Assembly: GCF_900104265.1 (NCBI RefSeq)
Contig: NZ_FNJJ01000003.1
Coordinates: forward strand, 288,672-352,671
Direction: 5' to 3'
Source of the DNA: Ectopseudomonas guguanensis
Lineage (GTDB): Bacteria; Pseudomonadota; Gammaproteobacteria; Pseudomonadales; Pseudomonadaceae
Length of the DNA stretch: 64,000 bases
Position 1 is the stretch's first letter, and every line of letters starts with the position of its first letter. The notes under the pieces are model-generated. The model worked only from the letters and a program-made list of their open reading frames with translations, ran no database searches and was not told the DNA's origin. This document shows positions 55,236 through 64,000 of this stretch, piece after piece. The translations under genes and the position numbers were made by a program.

Positions 55236-55880
55236 ATGCCCCATAACGCTCCAGCAGAAGTGCGCATGCTCGATGGTGGTTACGCCCGCGAGGTTCGCTC
55301 GCTGCTCTACCATGCCTATCGCCACGAGCCGACCTTCGCCTACCTGTTCGAGGCCGAGCGGCCCGGTTTCGATCAGCGCGTACGCGCCACGATTCGCGAA
55401 CTGGTGCAACGGCATTTCGCCGAGGAGCTGCCGGCCATCGGCCTGCTGATCGACGACCGCCTGATCGGCGCGGCACTGATCGCGCCACCGCAGCGGCGCC
55501 TGGATATCACCGAGAGCTGGGGCTGGCGCCTGCGCATGCTGCTGAGCACCGGCCTGGGCTGCACCAGGCGCTATCTGGAATACCACGATGCGGTGCTCGC
55601 CTGTCTGCCGCCAGGCCCCTATCACGTGCTGCCGCTGCTGGGCATTCACCCCGAGTTCCAGGGCCAGCACCGCGGCGAGCAACTGCTCGAGGCGCTACAC
55701 GACTGGTGCGCGCAGGACAGCGGCTCGCAAGGTGTGGTGCTGGACACCGGCAATGCCCGTTACCTGGATTTCTACCGACGCCAGGGCTATGAAGAGGTCG
55801 GCGAGCTGGCCATTGGCCCGGTGGTCGAGCACGTATTCTTCCATCCCAACCCGCAGCCGGTGGTGCGGGCCAGCGCCTGA
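55236..55880 (+). CDS. GNAT-family N-acetyltransferase
   Basis: 214 residues. The acetyl-CoA loop is [24 protein letters not shown] (Q/RxxGxG/A type) near residue 145, followed by [25 protein letters not shown]. The acetyl acceptor is unknown. It is encoded just upstream of tamA but is separated by 67 bases, so co-transcription is possible. Confidence 0.88.
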   Translation: MPHNAPAEVRMLDGGYAREVRSLLYHAYRHEPTFAYLFEAERPGFDQRVRATIRELVQRHFAEELPAIGLLIDDRLIGAALIAPPQRRLDITESWGWRLRMLLSTGLGCTRRYLEYHDAVLACLPPGPYHVLPLLGIHPEFQGQHRGEQLLEALHDWCAQDSGSQGVVLDTGNARYLDFYRRQGYEEVGELAIGPVVEHVFFHPNPQPVVRASA

Positions 55881-55947
55881 ACCCTGGCGGTCGCTGCGCG
55901 GCGTCAAGGCTCTGGCACGCGCTGCGCTCCGTGTTAGCATCCCCGTC

Positions 55948-57675
55948 ATGAGCGTATATGGACATTTTCAGCGCAGCCTGGCGCTGCTGCTGATCAGTAC
56001 GGGGGCTTTCGCCGCGGGCGAGCTGGACGTACGGATCACCCCGAACAATTCGGCCCTCAGGGCCAATATCGAAGGTTATGTCGGCAGCCTCGAAGGGCGC
56101 GACGTGCAATCCCTGCGACGTCTGCGCCGTATCGCCGAGAGCGAAGCCGACAAGGCGGCCCAGGCTCTGGGTTATTACCAGGCGCGCATTCGTAGCCACG
56201 TCGAAGACGGCGAAACACCGCGCCTGGTGCTCGAGGTCGAGCCCGGCGAGCGTGTTCGCCTGCGCAACGTCGAGATTCGCATCGAAGGGCCGGCCAGTGA
56301 GCTGGCCGGCTTTCGCATTCCCAGTGCCAGCCGCCTGCAGCCGGGCTCGGTGCTCAACCACGGGCGCTACGAGGACGCCAAGCGGCTGATTCAGAATCAG
56401 GCCTCGCGCTATGGCTTCTTCGACGGTCGCTTCACCCGGCAGAGCCTGCAGATCGACCCGGCCGCCGGAGTAGCCGACATCGAACTGGTATTCGTCAGCG
56501 GGCCGCGCTACGCCCTGGGCGATCTCAGCTTCAGTGGCGACTTTCCCTTCGATGAGGACCTGCTGCGGCGCATGGTGCCGTTCGAGCCGGACACTCCCTA
56601 CGACTCCGAACTGATCGCCGAGCTGTACCAGGCACTGCAATCCAGCGGCTATTTCGAGTCGGTAAGGGTCGATGCCATCCCCACCCAGGCCGACCAGCAA
56701 CGCATTCCCGTGGCGGTCGACCTGCAGGTGCGTCAGCCACGCACCATGGGCCTGGGGCTGGGTTTTTCCACCGATGTCGGGCCGCGCCTGCGCGCCAACT
56801 GGACGCGTCACTGGCGCAATCCGCAGGGGCATAGCTACGGGGTGGAAACCGAGCTGTCGGCACCGCGGCAGAACGTCGGTCTGTGGTACGACATTCCGGG
56901 CGATCCGCCGCTGACCGACAAGCTGCGTCTGGCCGGCGGCTACCAGTATGAGGAGCTGGCCAGCAAGGACAGCCTCAGCCGTCTGCTCACCGTCGGCCCG
57001 GAATGGCACAGCCAGCGCCCCGGTGGTTGGCAACGCGTGCTGTCGGTGAAATGGCAGCGCGAGGAGTATCGTCTGGGCGATGATTCCGGGCTGAGCACGC
57101 TGTTTATGCCGGGCGTCAGCTACTCGCTGCTGCGCAGCGACAACCGCCTCGATCCGAACCGCGGCTACCGCTTGCAGTTCGACCTGCGCGGCGCCGTCGA
57201 CGGTCTGTTGTCCGATGCCAACGTGTTGCACGGCAATGTCATGCTCAAGGGGCTGACCACCGTCTTCGACAACCACCGCCTGCTCGGCCGCGTGCAGTTC
57301 GGCGGTACCGAAACCAATGGCTTCTCTGCGGTGCCGCCGTCGCTGCGTTTCTTCGCCGGTGGCGACCAGAGCGTGCGCGGCTATGACTACCAGAGCCTGT
57401 CGCCGGAGAACAATCGCGGCGACAAGATCGGCGGGCGCTACCTGTTCACCGCCAGCGCCGAGTACCAATACAGCCTTACCGACAAGTGGCGCCTGGCGAC
57501 CTTCATCGATCAGGGCAATTCGTTCAACTCGCTGGAGTTTCCCACCCTCAAGACCGGCGTTGGTTTCGGCGTGCGCTGGGTTTCGCCGGTTGGCCCGCTG
57601 CGTCTGGATCTGGCCCATGCGCTGGATGACGACGGCGGTGTGCGCCTGCATTTCTCCATGGGGCCTGAACTGTGA
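55948..57675 (+). CDS. tamA: translocation and assembly module subunit TamA
   Basis: 575 residues: signal peptide (LALLLISTGAFA), three POTRA domains (about residues 22-270; conserved YFESVRVD in POTRA3) and a 16-strand BamA-type barrel with the RGYDYQSLSP lid-lock motif (VRGYDY) near residue 475 and a C-terminal Phe-containing strand. TamA in the outer membrane works with TamB in outer-membrane protein insertion and phospholipid transport. The stop overlaps the GTG start of tamB. Confidence 0.93.
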   Translation: MSVYGHFQRSLALLLISTGAFAAGELDVRITPNNSALRANIEGYVGSLEGRDVQSLRRLRRIAESEADKAAQALGYYQARIRSHVEDGETPRLVLEVEPGERVRLRNVEIRIEGPASELAGFRIPSASRLQPGSVLNHGRYEDAKRLIQNQASRYGFFDGRFTRQSLQIDPAAGVADIELVFVSGPRYALGDLSFSGDFPFDEDLLRRMVPFEPDTPYDSELIAELYQALQSSGYFESVRVDAIPTQADQQRIPVAVDLQVRQPRTMGLGLGFSTDVGPRLRANWTRHWRNPQGHSYGVETELSAPRQNVGLWYDIPGDPPLTDKLRLAGGYQYEELASKDSLSRLLTVGPEWHSQRPGGWQRVLSVKWQREEYRLGDDSGLSTLFMPGVSYSLLRSDNRLDPNRGYRLQFDLRGAVDGLLSDANVLHGNVMLKGLTTVFDNHRLLGRVQFGGTETNGFSAVPPSLRFFAGGDQSVRGYDYQSLSPENNRGDKIGGRYLFTASAEYQYSLTDKWRLATFIDQGNSFNSLEFPTLKTGVGFGVRWVSPVGPLRLDLAHALDDDGGVRLHFSMGPEL

Positions 57676-60600
57676 CCCGGCGCCCGTTGAAATGGCTGGC
57701 TGCCGCTGTGCTTGGCCTGCTGCTGCTGTTTGGCGCCGCCCTGTGGGGAATGCTCGGCACCCAGGCGGGCAGCCGCTGGCTGCTGGCGCAGGTCCCGGGC
57801 CTGCAGGTCGACAATTTCCGGGGGCGCCTGGGCAGTGCCTGGCAGGCCGATGCGCTGCTCTGGCAGCAGGGCGAGACGCGCGTGCAGTTGCAGCAGCTGG
57901 ACCTGGCCTGGTCGCCGTCCTGCCTGTTGCGCCTCACGCTGTGTATCGACCGCCTGCATCTGCACCAGGCGGCGCTCGACCTGCCGCCAAGCACCGAGCC
58001 GAGTAGCGAACCGTTCAGCCTGCCGAGCCTGAACTTGCCGCTGCGCCTGCGATTGGGCGATATCCGCCTGGGTGAGCTGCGCCTGGATGGCGAGGGGCAG
58101 TTGAGCGACCTGGAACTGATCGCCAGCTGGAACGAGCAGGGTGTCGAGCTGCAGCGCCTGGCCCTGCAGCGTGATGACCTGCGCCTGGACATCAGCGGCA
58201 GCCTGACCCCGCAGGGCGACTGGCCGCTCGCCTTGAGTGGGCGCCTGCAGTTGCCGGAAGTCGATGGCAGGCCCTGGCAGGTAGCGTTGCAGATTGCTGG
58301 TGAGCTGCAGCGCAGCCTGCAGCTCGAGGCCGACAGCAGCGGTTATCTCGAGGCGCACCTGCAGGGCAGCGTGCAGGCTCTGGCCGAACATCTGCCCGCC
58401 GAATTGCGCCTGACCAGTCGCGAGTTCCAGGCCAGCAGCGCCTTGCCGTCGACCCTGCGCCTGCAGGACGTGCAGCTGCAGGCCAAAGGCGATCTGGCGG
58501 CCGGCTATCGTGTCGACGGCACGGCCAGTCTGCCTGCCGAGCAGGCGCCGATGCCGCTGCAGCTCAGTGGTCGGGTCGACGCCGCTGGTGCGGATATCGA
58601 ACTGCTGCGTATTCAGGCCGAAGCGCAGCACGTACAGGTCGAGGGCACGCTGGCCTGGAGCGAAGCGTTCAGCGTCGATGCCAAGCTGGACTGGCTGGAT
58701 TTTCCCTGGCAGCGCCTTTACCCCATGGACGCGCCGCCGCCGGTGGCCTTGCGCACCTTGCAGGCCGAGGTCAGCTATGGCGAAGGCAGCTACCTGGGTA
58801 ACTTCGCTGCACAGTTGCAGGGACCTGCGGGCGACTTCAGCCTGAGCAGCCCGGTCAGTGGCGATCTGGGCCAGGTCAGTCTGCCGCAACTGCAGTTGGT
58901 GGCTGGGCAGGGTCGTGCCGAAGGCGTGCTCAAGCTGGGTTTTGCCGAGGGCCTCGAGTGGCAGGCCATGCTGCAGCTCAGTGCGCTCGACCCCGGTTAC
59001 TGGTTGGCGGAAATGCCAGGAAATCTGGCCGGCCCGCTGAACACCTCGGGTAGCTTCAACGCCGGTGCGTTGCAGGCGCAAGCCGATATCGATCTCAATG
59101 GCCGCCTGCGTGGCCAGCCGGCGCAATTGCAGGTGCAGGGCGCAGGTAGTGGAGAGCAGTGGCAGCTGCAGCGGCTCCTGGTACGCCTGGGCGACAACCG
59201 GGTCAGCGGCCAGGGCGCGCTGGATCAACGCCTGCGCGGTCAGCTGGAGCTGGCGCTGCCGCGCCTGGGGCAGCTCTGGCCCGGCTTGCAGGGGCAGATG
59301 CAGGGGCAGCTTGCCCTGGCCGGCACCCTGCAGGCGCCGCAAGCTCAGCTTGCGCTCAGTGGAGAGCGCCTGGCTTACGGCGAGCCCAGTCTGCGTCGCC
59401 TGCAGTTGCAGGCAACGCTGGATGCTCGCCAGCAGGGGCTGATCGACCTGAACCTGCGTGGCATCCGTATCGGCGATACCTACCTCGGGCGCCTGCAGGC
59501 CCAGGGGCGTGGCGACCAACGTCGCCAGGCGCTGGATATCGACCTGCAGGGCCCGCTGCTGCAAATGACGCTGGCGCTGGACGGCAACCTGAGCGAGCAG
59601 GGCGACTGGCGCGGGCGCATCGCCAGTGGCCGGGTGCAGAGTGGCGGGCAGGATTGGCAGCTGCAGCAGGCCGCGAGCCTGGAGCGCCTGGCCAACGGCC
59701 GACTCAACCTGGGCGCACATTGCTGGCAGTCCGGCGATGCCAGCCTGTGTGGCGGGCAGCAGCGGCTGATGCCGCAGCCCAGCCTGGACTGGCGCCTGGA
59801 GAACTTCCCGCTGGCCAGCCTGCAGCCCTGGTTGCCCGAGGATTTCGCCTGGCAGGGGCGTCTGGATGGCCAGCTCAAGATCGAACTGCCCGACAGCGGA
59901 CCCAACGGCCAGGTCACCCTGGACGCGGGCGGCGGCAACCTGCGCATTCGTCAGCCGGATGACGAGCAGTGGCTGGATTTTCCCTACGACAGCCTGCGCC
60001 TGAACAGCACGCTGCGCCCGCAACGGGTGGACAGCGAGCTGCGCTTCGTCAGTGCTCGCCTGGGTGAGCTGGTGTTGCAAGCGCAGCTCGACCCGCGCCC
60101 GGTGAATAAACCGCTCAACGGTGAGTTTCGCCTGAGCGGCTTCGATCTAGCCGTGCTACGGCCCTTTGTGCCGATGGCGGAAAAGCTCGAGGGCCAGCTG
60201 CAGGGCAGCGGCACCCTCTCTGGCCACCTGCTGGCGCCACAGATCAATGGCCAGCTGCGCCTGGATGGTGGCGAACTGTCCGGCAGCGAACTACCGCTGA
60301 GTCTGGAAGGCTTGCAGTTGCAGGCCTTGATCGCGGGCGAGCAGGTGCAGCTTGCCGGCAACTGGCGCAGCGGTGAGCAGGGGCGAGGCAGCCTGCGCGG
60401 CGAACTCAACTGGGCCGAAGGCCTGAGCGGCGACCTGGCGTTGCAGGGCCAGCGCCTACCGGTGAAGGTCGAGCCTTACGCCGAACTGGAGGTCGAGCCC
60501 GATCTGCAATTGCAGTTGCGCGCCCGGCGCCTGGCGGTCAGCGGCAAGGTCGGCGTGCCGCGCGGGCTGATCAGCGTACGGGAGTTGCCGCCGTCGACGG

Positions 60601-61352
60601 TGAAGGTGTCCGGCGATGCGCGGGTGGTCGGGCGTGAAGTGCCCGAGGCCGAGCAGGGCCTGGGCATCGCCATGGATGTCGACGTCGAGGTCGGTCAGGA
60701 CAAGCTGGCCTTCAGCGGCTTCGGTCTGACAGCCGACCTGCGCGGGCGCGTGCATATCGGCGATAACCTCGATACCCGTGGCGAGCTGGATCTGGCCAAT
60801 GGTCGCTATCGCGCTTACGGTCAGCGCCTGACCATTCGCCGGGCGCGCCTGTTGTTCACCGGACCCATCGACCAGCCATTTCTCGACGTGGAGGCCATTC
60901 GTCGAGTCGACAGCGTAGTGGCGGGCATTCGCCTCTCCGGCAACGCCGAGCAACCCACCACCACGGTGTTCGCCGAACCGGCCATGAGCCAGGAGCAGGC
61001 GCTGTCCTACCTGGTATTGGGCCGGCCGCTGGGGCAGAGCACGGGTGACAACAACATGCTCGGCCAGGCCGCACTGGCGCTCGGTCTGGCCGGCAGCAGT
61101 TCGCTCACCACCGGCCTGGCCAACAGCCTGGGCATTCAGGATTTCCAGCTCGACACCGAGGGTAGTGGCGTGACTACCAGTGTGGTGGCCAGCGGCAATA
61201 TCACCGAGCGCCTCAGCCTGCGCTATGGCGTGGGCGTGTTCGAGCCAGCCAACACCATCGCGCTGCGTTACCAACTGAGCCGACGCCTGTATCTGGAGGC
61301 CGCCAGCGGGCTGGCCAGCTCGCTGGATCTGTTCTATCGACGGGACTTCTGA
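57672..61352 (+). CDS. tamB: translocation and assembly module subunit TamB
   Basis: 1226 residues from GTG 57672 overlapping the tamA stop. One N-terminal transmembrane anchor (WLAAAVLGLLLLFGAALWG) is followed by a very long repetitive beta-helical rod rich in Leu-Gln-Gly (LQLQ, GQLxLxG repeats) and a C-terminal DUF490 domain ending DLFYRRDF. AsmA-like, it bridges the inner and outer membrane, with a hydrophobic groove for lipids. Its rod is unusually rich in glutamine. Confidence 0.94.
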   Translation: MTRRPLKWLAAAVLGLLLLFGAALWGMLGTQAGSRWLLAQVPGLQVDNFRGRLGSAWQADALLWQQGETRVQLQQLDLAWSPSCLLRLTLCIDRLHLHQAALDLPPSTEPSSEPFSLPSLNLPLRLRLGDIRLGELRLDGEGQLSDLELIASWNEQGVELQRLALQRDDLRLDISGSLTPQGDWPLALSGRLQLPEVDGRPWQVALQIAGELQRSLQLEADSSGYLEAHLQGSVQALAEHLPAELRLTSREFQASSALPSTLRLQDVQLQAKGDLAAGYRVDGTASLPAEQAPMPLQLSGRVDAAGADIELLRIQAEAQHVQVEGTLAWSEAFSVDAKLDWLDFPWQRLYPMDAPPPVALRTLQAEVSYGEGSYLGNFAAQLQGPAGDFSLSSPVSGDLGQVSLPQLQLVAGQGRAEGVLKLGFAEGLEWQAMLQLSALDPGYWLAEMPGNLAGPLNTSGSFNAGALQAQADIDLNGRLRGQPAQLQVQGAGSGEQWQLQRLLVRLGDNRVSGQGALDQRLRGQLELALPRLGQLWPGLQGQMQGQLALAGTLQAPQAQLALSGERLAYGEPSLRRLQLQATLDARQQGLIDLNLRGIRIGDTYLGRLQAQGRGDQRRQALDIDLQGPLLQMTLALDGNLSEQGDWRGRIASGRVQSGGQDWQLQQAASLERLANGRLNLGAHCWQSGDASLCGGQQRLMPQPSLDWRLENFPLASLQPWLPEDFAWQGRLDGQLKIELPDSGPNGQVTLDAGGGNLRIRQPDDEQWLDFPYDSLRLNSTLRPQRVDSELRFVSARLGELVLQAQLDPRPVNKPLNGEFRLSGFDLAVLRPFVPMAEKLEGQLQGSGTLSGHLLAPQINGQLRLDGGELSGSELPLSLEGLQLQALIAGEQVQLAGNWRSGEQGRGSLRGELNWAEGLSGDLALQGQRLPVKVEPYAELEVEPDLQLQLRARRLAVSGKVGVPRGLISVRELPPSTVKVSGDARVVGREVPEAEQGLGIAMDVDVEVGQDKLAFSGFGLTADLRGRVHIGDNLDTRGELDLANGRYRAYGQRLTIRRARLLFTGPIDQPFLDVEAIRRVDSVVAGIRLSGNAEQPTTTVFAEPAMSQEQALSYLVLGRPLGQSTGDNNMLGQAALALGLAGSSSLTTGLANSLGIQDFQLDTEGSGVTTSVVASGNITERLSLRYGVGVFEPANTIALRYQLSRRLYLEAASGLASSLDLFYRRDF

Positions 61353-61526
61353 TGGCGACGCTATCTTTTGCTAAATCCCTACTCGGCCTCGGGTGTATCG
61401 GCGCGGCTTCTGCGCTAGTCTGGACGGATGGTCGGGCCGTGACCTGCCATTCGATGGGCCATTCGCTCCGGCGAGCCCATGTCACACATTTTGCCCTTCA
61501 ACCCCCTGAACGATAAGGAAACTCCC

Positions 61527-62027
61527 ATGGCGCAAGTCACTCTCAAAGGCAATCCGGTGCAGGTCGACGGTCAACTGCCGCAGCCCGGCCAACAGGCGCC
61601 GGCTTTCAGCCTGGTCGCTGGTGACCTGAGCGACGTCACCCTGGCCAGCCTGGCCGGCAAGCGCAAGGTGCTGAACATCTTCCCCAGCGTCGACACCCCG
61701 ACCTGCGCGGCCTCGGTGCGCAAGTTCAACGGTGAAGCCAGCCAACTGGCCAACACCGTGGTGCTGTGCATCTCCGCCGACCTGCCGTTCGCCCAGGCGC
61801 GTTTCTGCGGCGCCGAAGGCCTGGAGAATGTGGTCAACCTGTCCACCCTGCGCGGCGCCGACTTCCTCAAGAACTACGGCGTGGCCATCGCCAGTGGTCC
61901 GCTGACCGGCCTGGCCGCGCGTGCGGTGGTGGTGCTGGACGAGCAGGACAAGGTGCTGCACAGCGAGCTGGTTGGCGAAATCGCCCACGAACCAGACTAC
62001 GCTGCTGCCCTGGCTGTGCTGAAGTAA
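61527..62027 (+). CDS. tpx: thiol peroxidase
   Basis: 166 residues, atypical 2-Cys peroxiredoxin. The peroxidatic Cys is in [17 protein letters not shown] near residue 59 and the resolving Cys in [14 protein letters not shown] about 34 residues later. It reduces alkyl hydroperoxides and H2O2 with thioredoxin. AAGGAAACTCCC precedes the ATG; an in-frame start 48 bases earlier is less likely. A strong terminator follows. Confidence 0.95.
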   Translation: MAQVTLKGNPVQVDGQLPQPGQQAPAFSLVAGDLSDVTLASLAGKRKVLNIFPSVDTPTCAASVRKFNGEASQLANTVVLCISADLPFAQARFCGAEGLENVVNLSTLRGADFLKNYGVAIASGPLTGLAARAVVVLDEQDKVLHSELVGEIAHEPDYAAALAVLK

Positions 62028-62045
62028 CCTCTTCGGCACCCATTG

Positions 62046-62070
62046 AAACGGCCTGCTCAGCAGGCCGTTT
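62046..62070 (+). terminator. terminator after tpx
   Basis: AAACGGCCTGC and GCAGGCCGTTT pair perfectly around TCA, followed by TTTATTT; a classical intrinsic terminator 18 bases past the stop. Confidence 0.9.
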
Positions 62071-62192
62071 TTATTTGTGCCTCAAACAGTTAGTAACGTA
62101 AGGGGAGCGTAAAAAGCGGGTAAATGGGCTTTGCTTGACGCGGGCCAGTGCTTATCGTTCCGACTCCCACAAAAAGTGATACCGCGCCTGCC

Positions 62193-63416
62193 ATGTCGAA
62201 TGTTCCCTCGTCTGCCTCGAACAACTCCCGCCAATGGCTGATCGGCCTGACGCTGCTGGCCGTGCTGCTTCTGCTGCTGTGGTGGTTCTGGCCGAGCAAA
62301 CCCCAGGCCCAGCAGATGGGCCGTGGTCGCTTCGGCGACATGGGCCCGATACCGGTGCGCCTGGCCGAAGTCGAGCAGGGCGAGTTCGCCATCGAGCTCA
62401 AGGCACTCGGCACGGTGACCGCCTACAACACGGTCAACGTGCGTTCGCGAGTCGACGGTGAGCTGGTCAAGGTGCTGTTCGAGGAGGGGCAGCAGGTCAA
62501 GGCCGGCGACCTGCTCGCGGTGATCGACCCGCGCCCTTATCAGGTGGCCCTGCAGCAGGCGCAGGGCGCGCTGCAGGAAAACCAGGCGCAGCTGAAGAAT
62601 GCCGAGCTGGATCTGCAGCGCTACAAGGGTCTGTACGCTGAAGACAGCATCGCCAAGCAGACCCTCGATACCCAGCAGGCGCTGGTCAATCAGTACCGCG
62701 GCAGCCTGCAGAGCAACCAGGCCGACGTCGCCACGGCCAAGCTCAATCTCGACTTCACCCAGATTCGCGCGCCCATTGCCGGTCGTCTCGGCCTGCGCCA
62801 GCTGGATATCGGCAACCTGGTCAGTGGCGGCGATACCACGCCGCTGGTGGTGATCACCCAGACCGACCCGATTTCGGTGATCTTCACCATTCCCGAGGGC
62901 GATCTGCCGGCAGTACTGCAGCGCAGGCGCGACGGCACGACTCTGGCCGTCGAGGCCTGGGATCGTGGCGAGCGTCTGAAACTGGCCGAGGGCGTGCTGG
63001 AAAGCCTGGACAACCAGATCGACACCACCACCGGCACGGTCAAGCTCAAGGCGCGTTTCGACAATGCCGAGCAGATGCTCTTTCCCAACCAGTTCGTCAA
63101 CGTGCGCCTGCGCGTGGAAACCCATCAGGCCGCCACCATCGTTCCGTCCGCTGCTGTGCAGTTCGGCACCCAGGGTACCTTCGTCTACGTGGTCGATGAC
63201 GCCAACAAGGTAAGCATCCGCCCGGTCAGCATCGCCGCCAGCGATGCCGAGCGCAGCATGGTCAGCGAAGGTGTGCAGCAGGGCGAGCGGCTGGTACTGG
63301 AAGGCACCGATCGCCTGCGCGACGGCAGCGAAGTGGAGGTGGTCGACCCGCAGACCGCGCAGAAGGCCGGGGAGCCGCGCGAGTCAGGCCGGGCTGGCGC
63401 ACGGAACGACGCATGA
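62193..63416 (+). CDS. muxA: RND efflux periplasmic adaptor subunit (MuxA/MdtA type)
   Basis: 407 residues. Transmembrane anchor [18 protein letters not shown] at residues 16-33, then the adaptor plan: half lipoyl domain ([25 protein letters not shown]), helical hairpin ([24 protein letters not shown] pattern), second half lipoyl and beta barrel ([23 protein letters not shown]). It connects the inner-membrane pump to the outer-membrane channel. The stop overlaps the start of the pump gene (ATGA). Name by likeness to MuxABC-OpmB of P. aeruginosa. Confidence 0.88.
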   Translation: MSNVPSSASNNSRQWLIGLTLLAVLLLLLWWFWPSKPQAQQMGRGRFGDMGPIPVRLAEVEQGEFAIELKALGTVTAYNTVNVRSRVDGELVKVLFEEGQQVKAGDLLAVIDPRPYQVALQQAQGALQENQAQLKNAELDLQRYKGLYAEDSIAKQTLDTQQALVNQYRGSLQSNQADVATAKLNLDFTQIRAPIAGRLGLRQLDIGNLVSGGDTTPLVVITQTDPISVIFTIPEGDLPAVLQRRRDGTTLAVEAWDRGERLKLAEGVLESLDNQIDTTTGTVKLKARFDNAEQMLFPNQFVNVRLRVETHQAATIVPSAAVQFGTQGTFVYVVDDANKVSIRPVSIAASDAERSMVSEGVQQGERLVLEGTDRLRDGSEVEVVDPQTAQKAGEPRESGRAGARNDA

Positions 63417-64000
63417 ACATCTCCCGCCCGTTCATCCTGCGGCCGGTCGCCACCACGCTGTTGATGGTGGCAATCTTCTTGAGCGGCCTGATCGCCTATC
63501 GCCTGTTGCCGGTGTCGGCGCTGCCGGAGGTGGATTACCCGACCATCCGCGTGCTGACCCTCTATCCCGGTGCCAGCCCGGACGTGATGACCAGTGCGGT
63601 GACCGCGCCGCTGGAGCGCCAGTTCGGCCAGATGGCCGGGCTCAAGCAGATGTCCTCGACCAGCTCGGGCGGCGCCTCGGTGATCACCCTGCGTTTCAAC
63701 CTGGACGTTTCCCTGGCGGTGGCCGAGCAGGAGGTGCAGGCGGCGATCAACGCGGCGAGCAACCTGCTGCCGGGCGATCTGCCGGCGCCGCCGGTGTACA
63801 ACAAGGTCAACCCGGCCGATACGCCGGTGCTGACCCTGGCGGTGAGTTCGGCAACGCTGCCGCTGCCGCAGGTCAACGACCTGGTCGACACCCGTCTGGC
63901 GCAGAAGCTGGCGCAAACCAGCGGTGTCGGCCTGGTCACCCTGGCCGGCGGGCAACGTCCGGCCGTGCGCATTCGCGTCAACCCCGAGGCGCTGGCGTCC
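63413..64000 (+). CDS. muxB: RND efflux pump permease subunit (MuxB/MdtB type), partial
   Basis: The first 196 codons are present; the gene runs off the window (full members are about 1040 residues). It begins [22 protein letters not shown] with TM1, followed by [23 protein letters not shown] and the porter domain PN1 ([34 protein letters not shown] pattern). The MdtB/MuxB type pumps act as heterotrimers with MuxC and export drugs in the proton-driven way. Starts in an ATGA overlap with muxA. Confidence 0.9.
   Translation, partial: MNISRPFILRPVATTLLMVAIFLSGLIAYRLLPVSALPEVDYPTIRVLTLYPGASPDVMTSAVTAPLERQFGQMAGLKQMSSTSSGGASVITLRFNLDVSLAVAEQEVQAAINAASNLLPGDLPAPPVYNKVNPADTPVLTLAVSSATLPLPQVNDLVDTRLAQKLAQTSGVGLVTLAGGQRPAVRIRVNPEALAS

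Noticed and set aside
57510..60080. 856-codon minus-strand frame inside tamB
   Set aside because: Shadow of the repetitive GC-rich tamB sequence; Gln/Leu-rich in register with tamB, no start site, no recognisable domain.

Overview
The window is about 65% GC bacterial chromosome with dense, mostly co-directional operons, many ATGA/TGATG stop-start overlaps and purine-rich ribosome binding sites. The gene content (fabA-fabB, a hybrid kinase and gpsA together; moxR-DUF58-tgpA; tamA-tamB; muxA-muxB; selD-selU; colR-colS with inaA) and the four scattered chemoreceptors point to a Pseudomonas, probably of the P. mendocina/oleovorans/aeruginosa side of the genus. This assignment rests on gene order and protein families recalled from knowledge, not on a search. 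I see no rRNA, tRNA, CRISPR, prophage or complete insertion sequence; the window is mainly core genome.

Layout. 0-2.3 kb: an ECF sigma factor, its membrane anti-sigma factor and a secreted DUF4394 protein, with the same promoter-like motif in front of both transcription units. 2.4-7 kb: pirin and OsmC genes, a soluble chemoreceptor behind a sigma-54-type promoter, an exported amidohydrolase and a DUF3859 protein. 7-14.6 kb: an envelope locus centred on a ColR/ColS-type two-component system. On one side lie a methyltransferase, an InaA-like kinase and diacylglycerol kinase; on the other an LtaS-like phosphotransferase, a PAP2 phosphatase, a dual-specificity phosphatase and a lipoprotein. Both flanking operons carry the same 22-bp-period direct repeat, so they look like one ColR regulon.

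14.6-31 kb: an AT-richer gap, a chemoreceptor, fabB-fabA, a 177-bp IS4-type miniature element, a RetS/GacS-class hybrid kinase, gpsA, sixA, acyl-CoA ligase, thioesterase, AraC/LysE pair, two alpha/beta hydrolases, a DUF4892 protein preceded by a possible 26-residue leader, and a PerM-type permease. 31-45 kb: patatin, selD-selU, lipoprotein, flavin reductase, HBM-like chemoreceptor, the moxR-DUF58-tgpA operon, CHAD protein, thioesterase, Mpo1-like protein and another chemoreceptor.

45-64 kb: tatD, an MltF-like lytic transglycosylase, doxX, a LysR regulator divergent from an acyl-CoA dehydrogenase, terC with a 52-codon gene behind it, an ~816-bp giant palindromic non-coding element, a PstS-OmpA fusion, xthA, a GNAT, tamA-tamB, tpx and the start of the muxAB efflux operon, which runs off the window.

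The most interesting signals are regulatory or structural: the shared ColR-type tandem repeats and the lipid-recycling logic of the genes they flank, the shared ECF promoter motif, the giant palindrome at 51.9-52.8 kb, the miniature transposon upstream of fabA, and a perfect 12-bp inverted repeat covering an AraC start codon.
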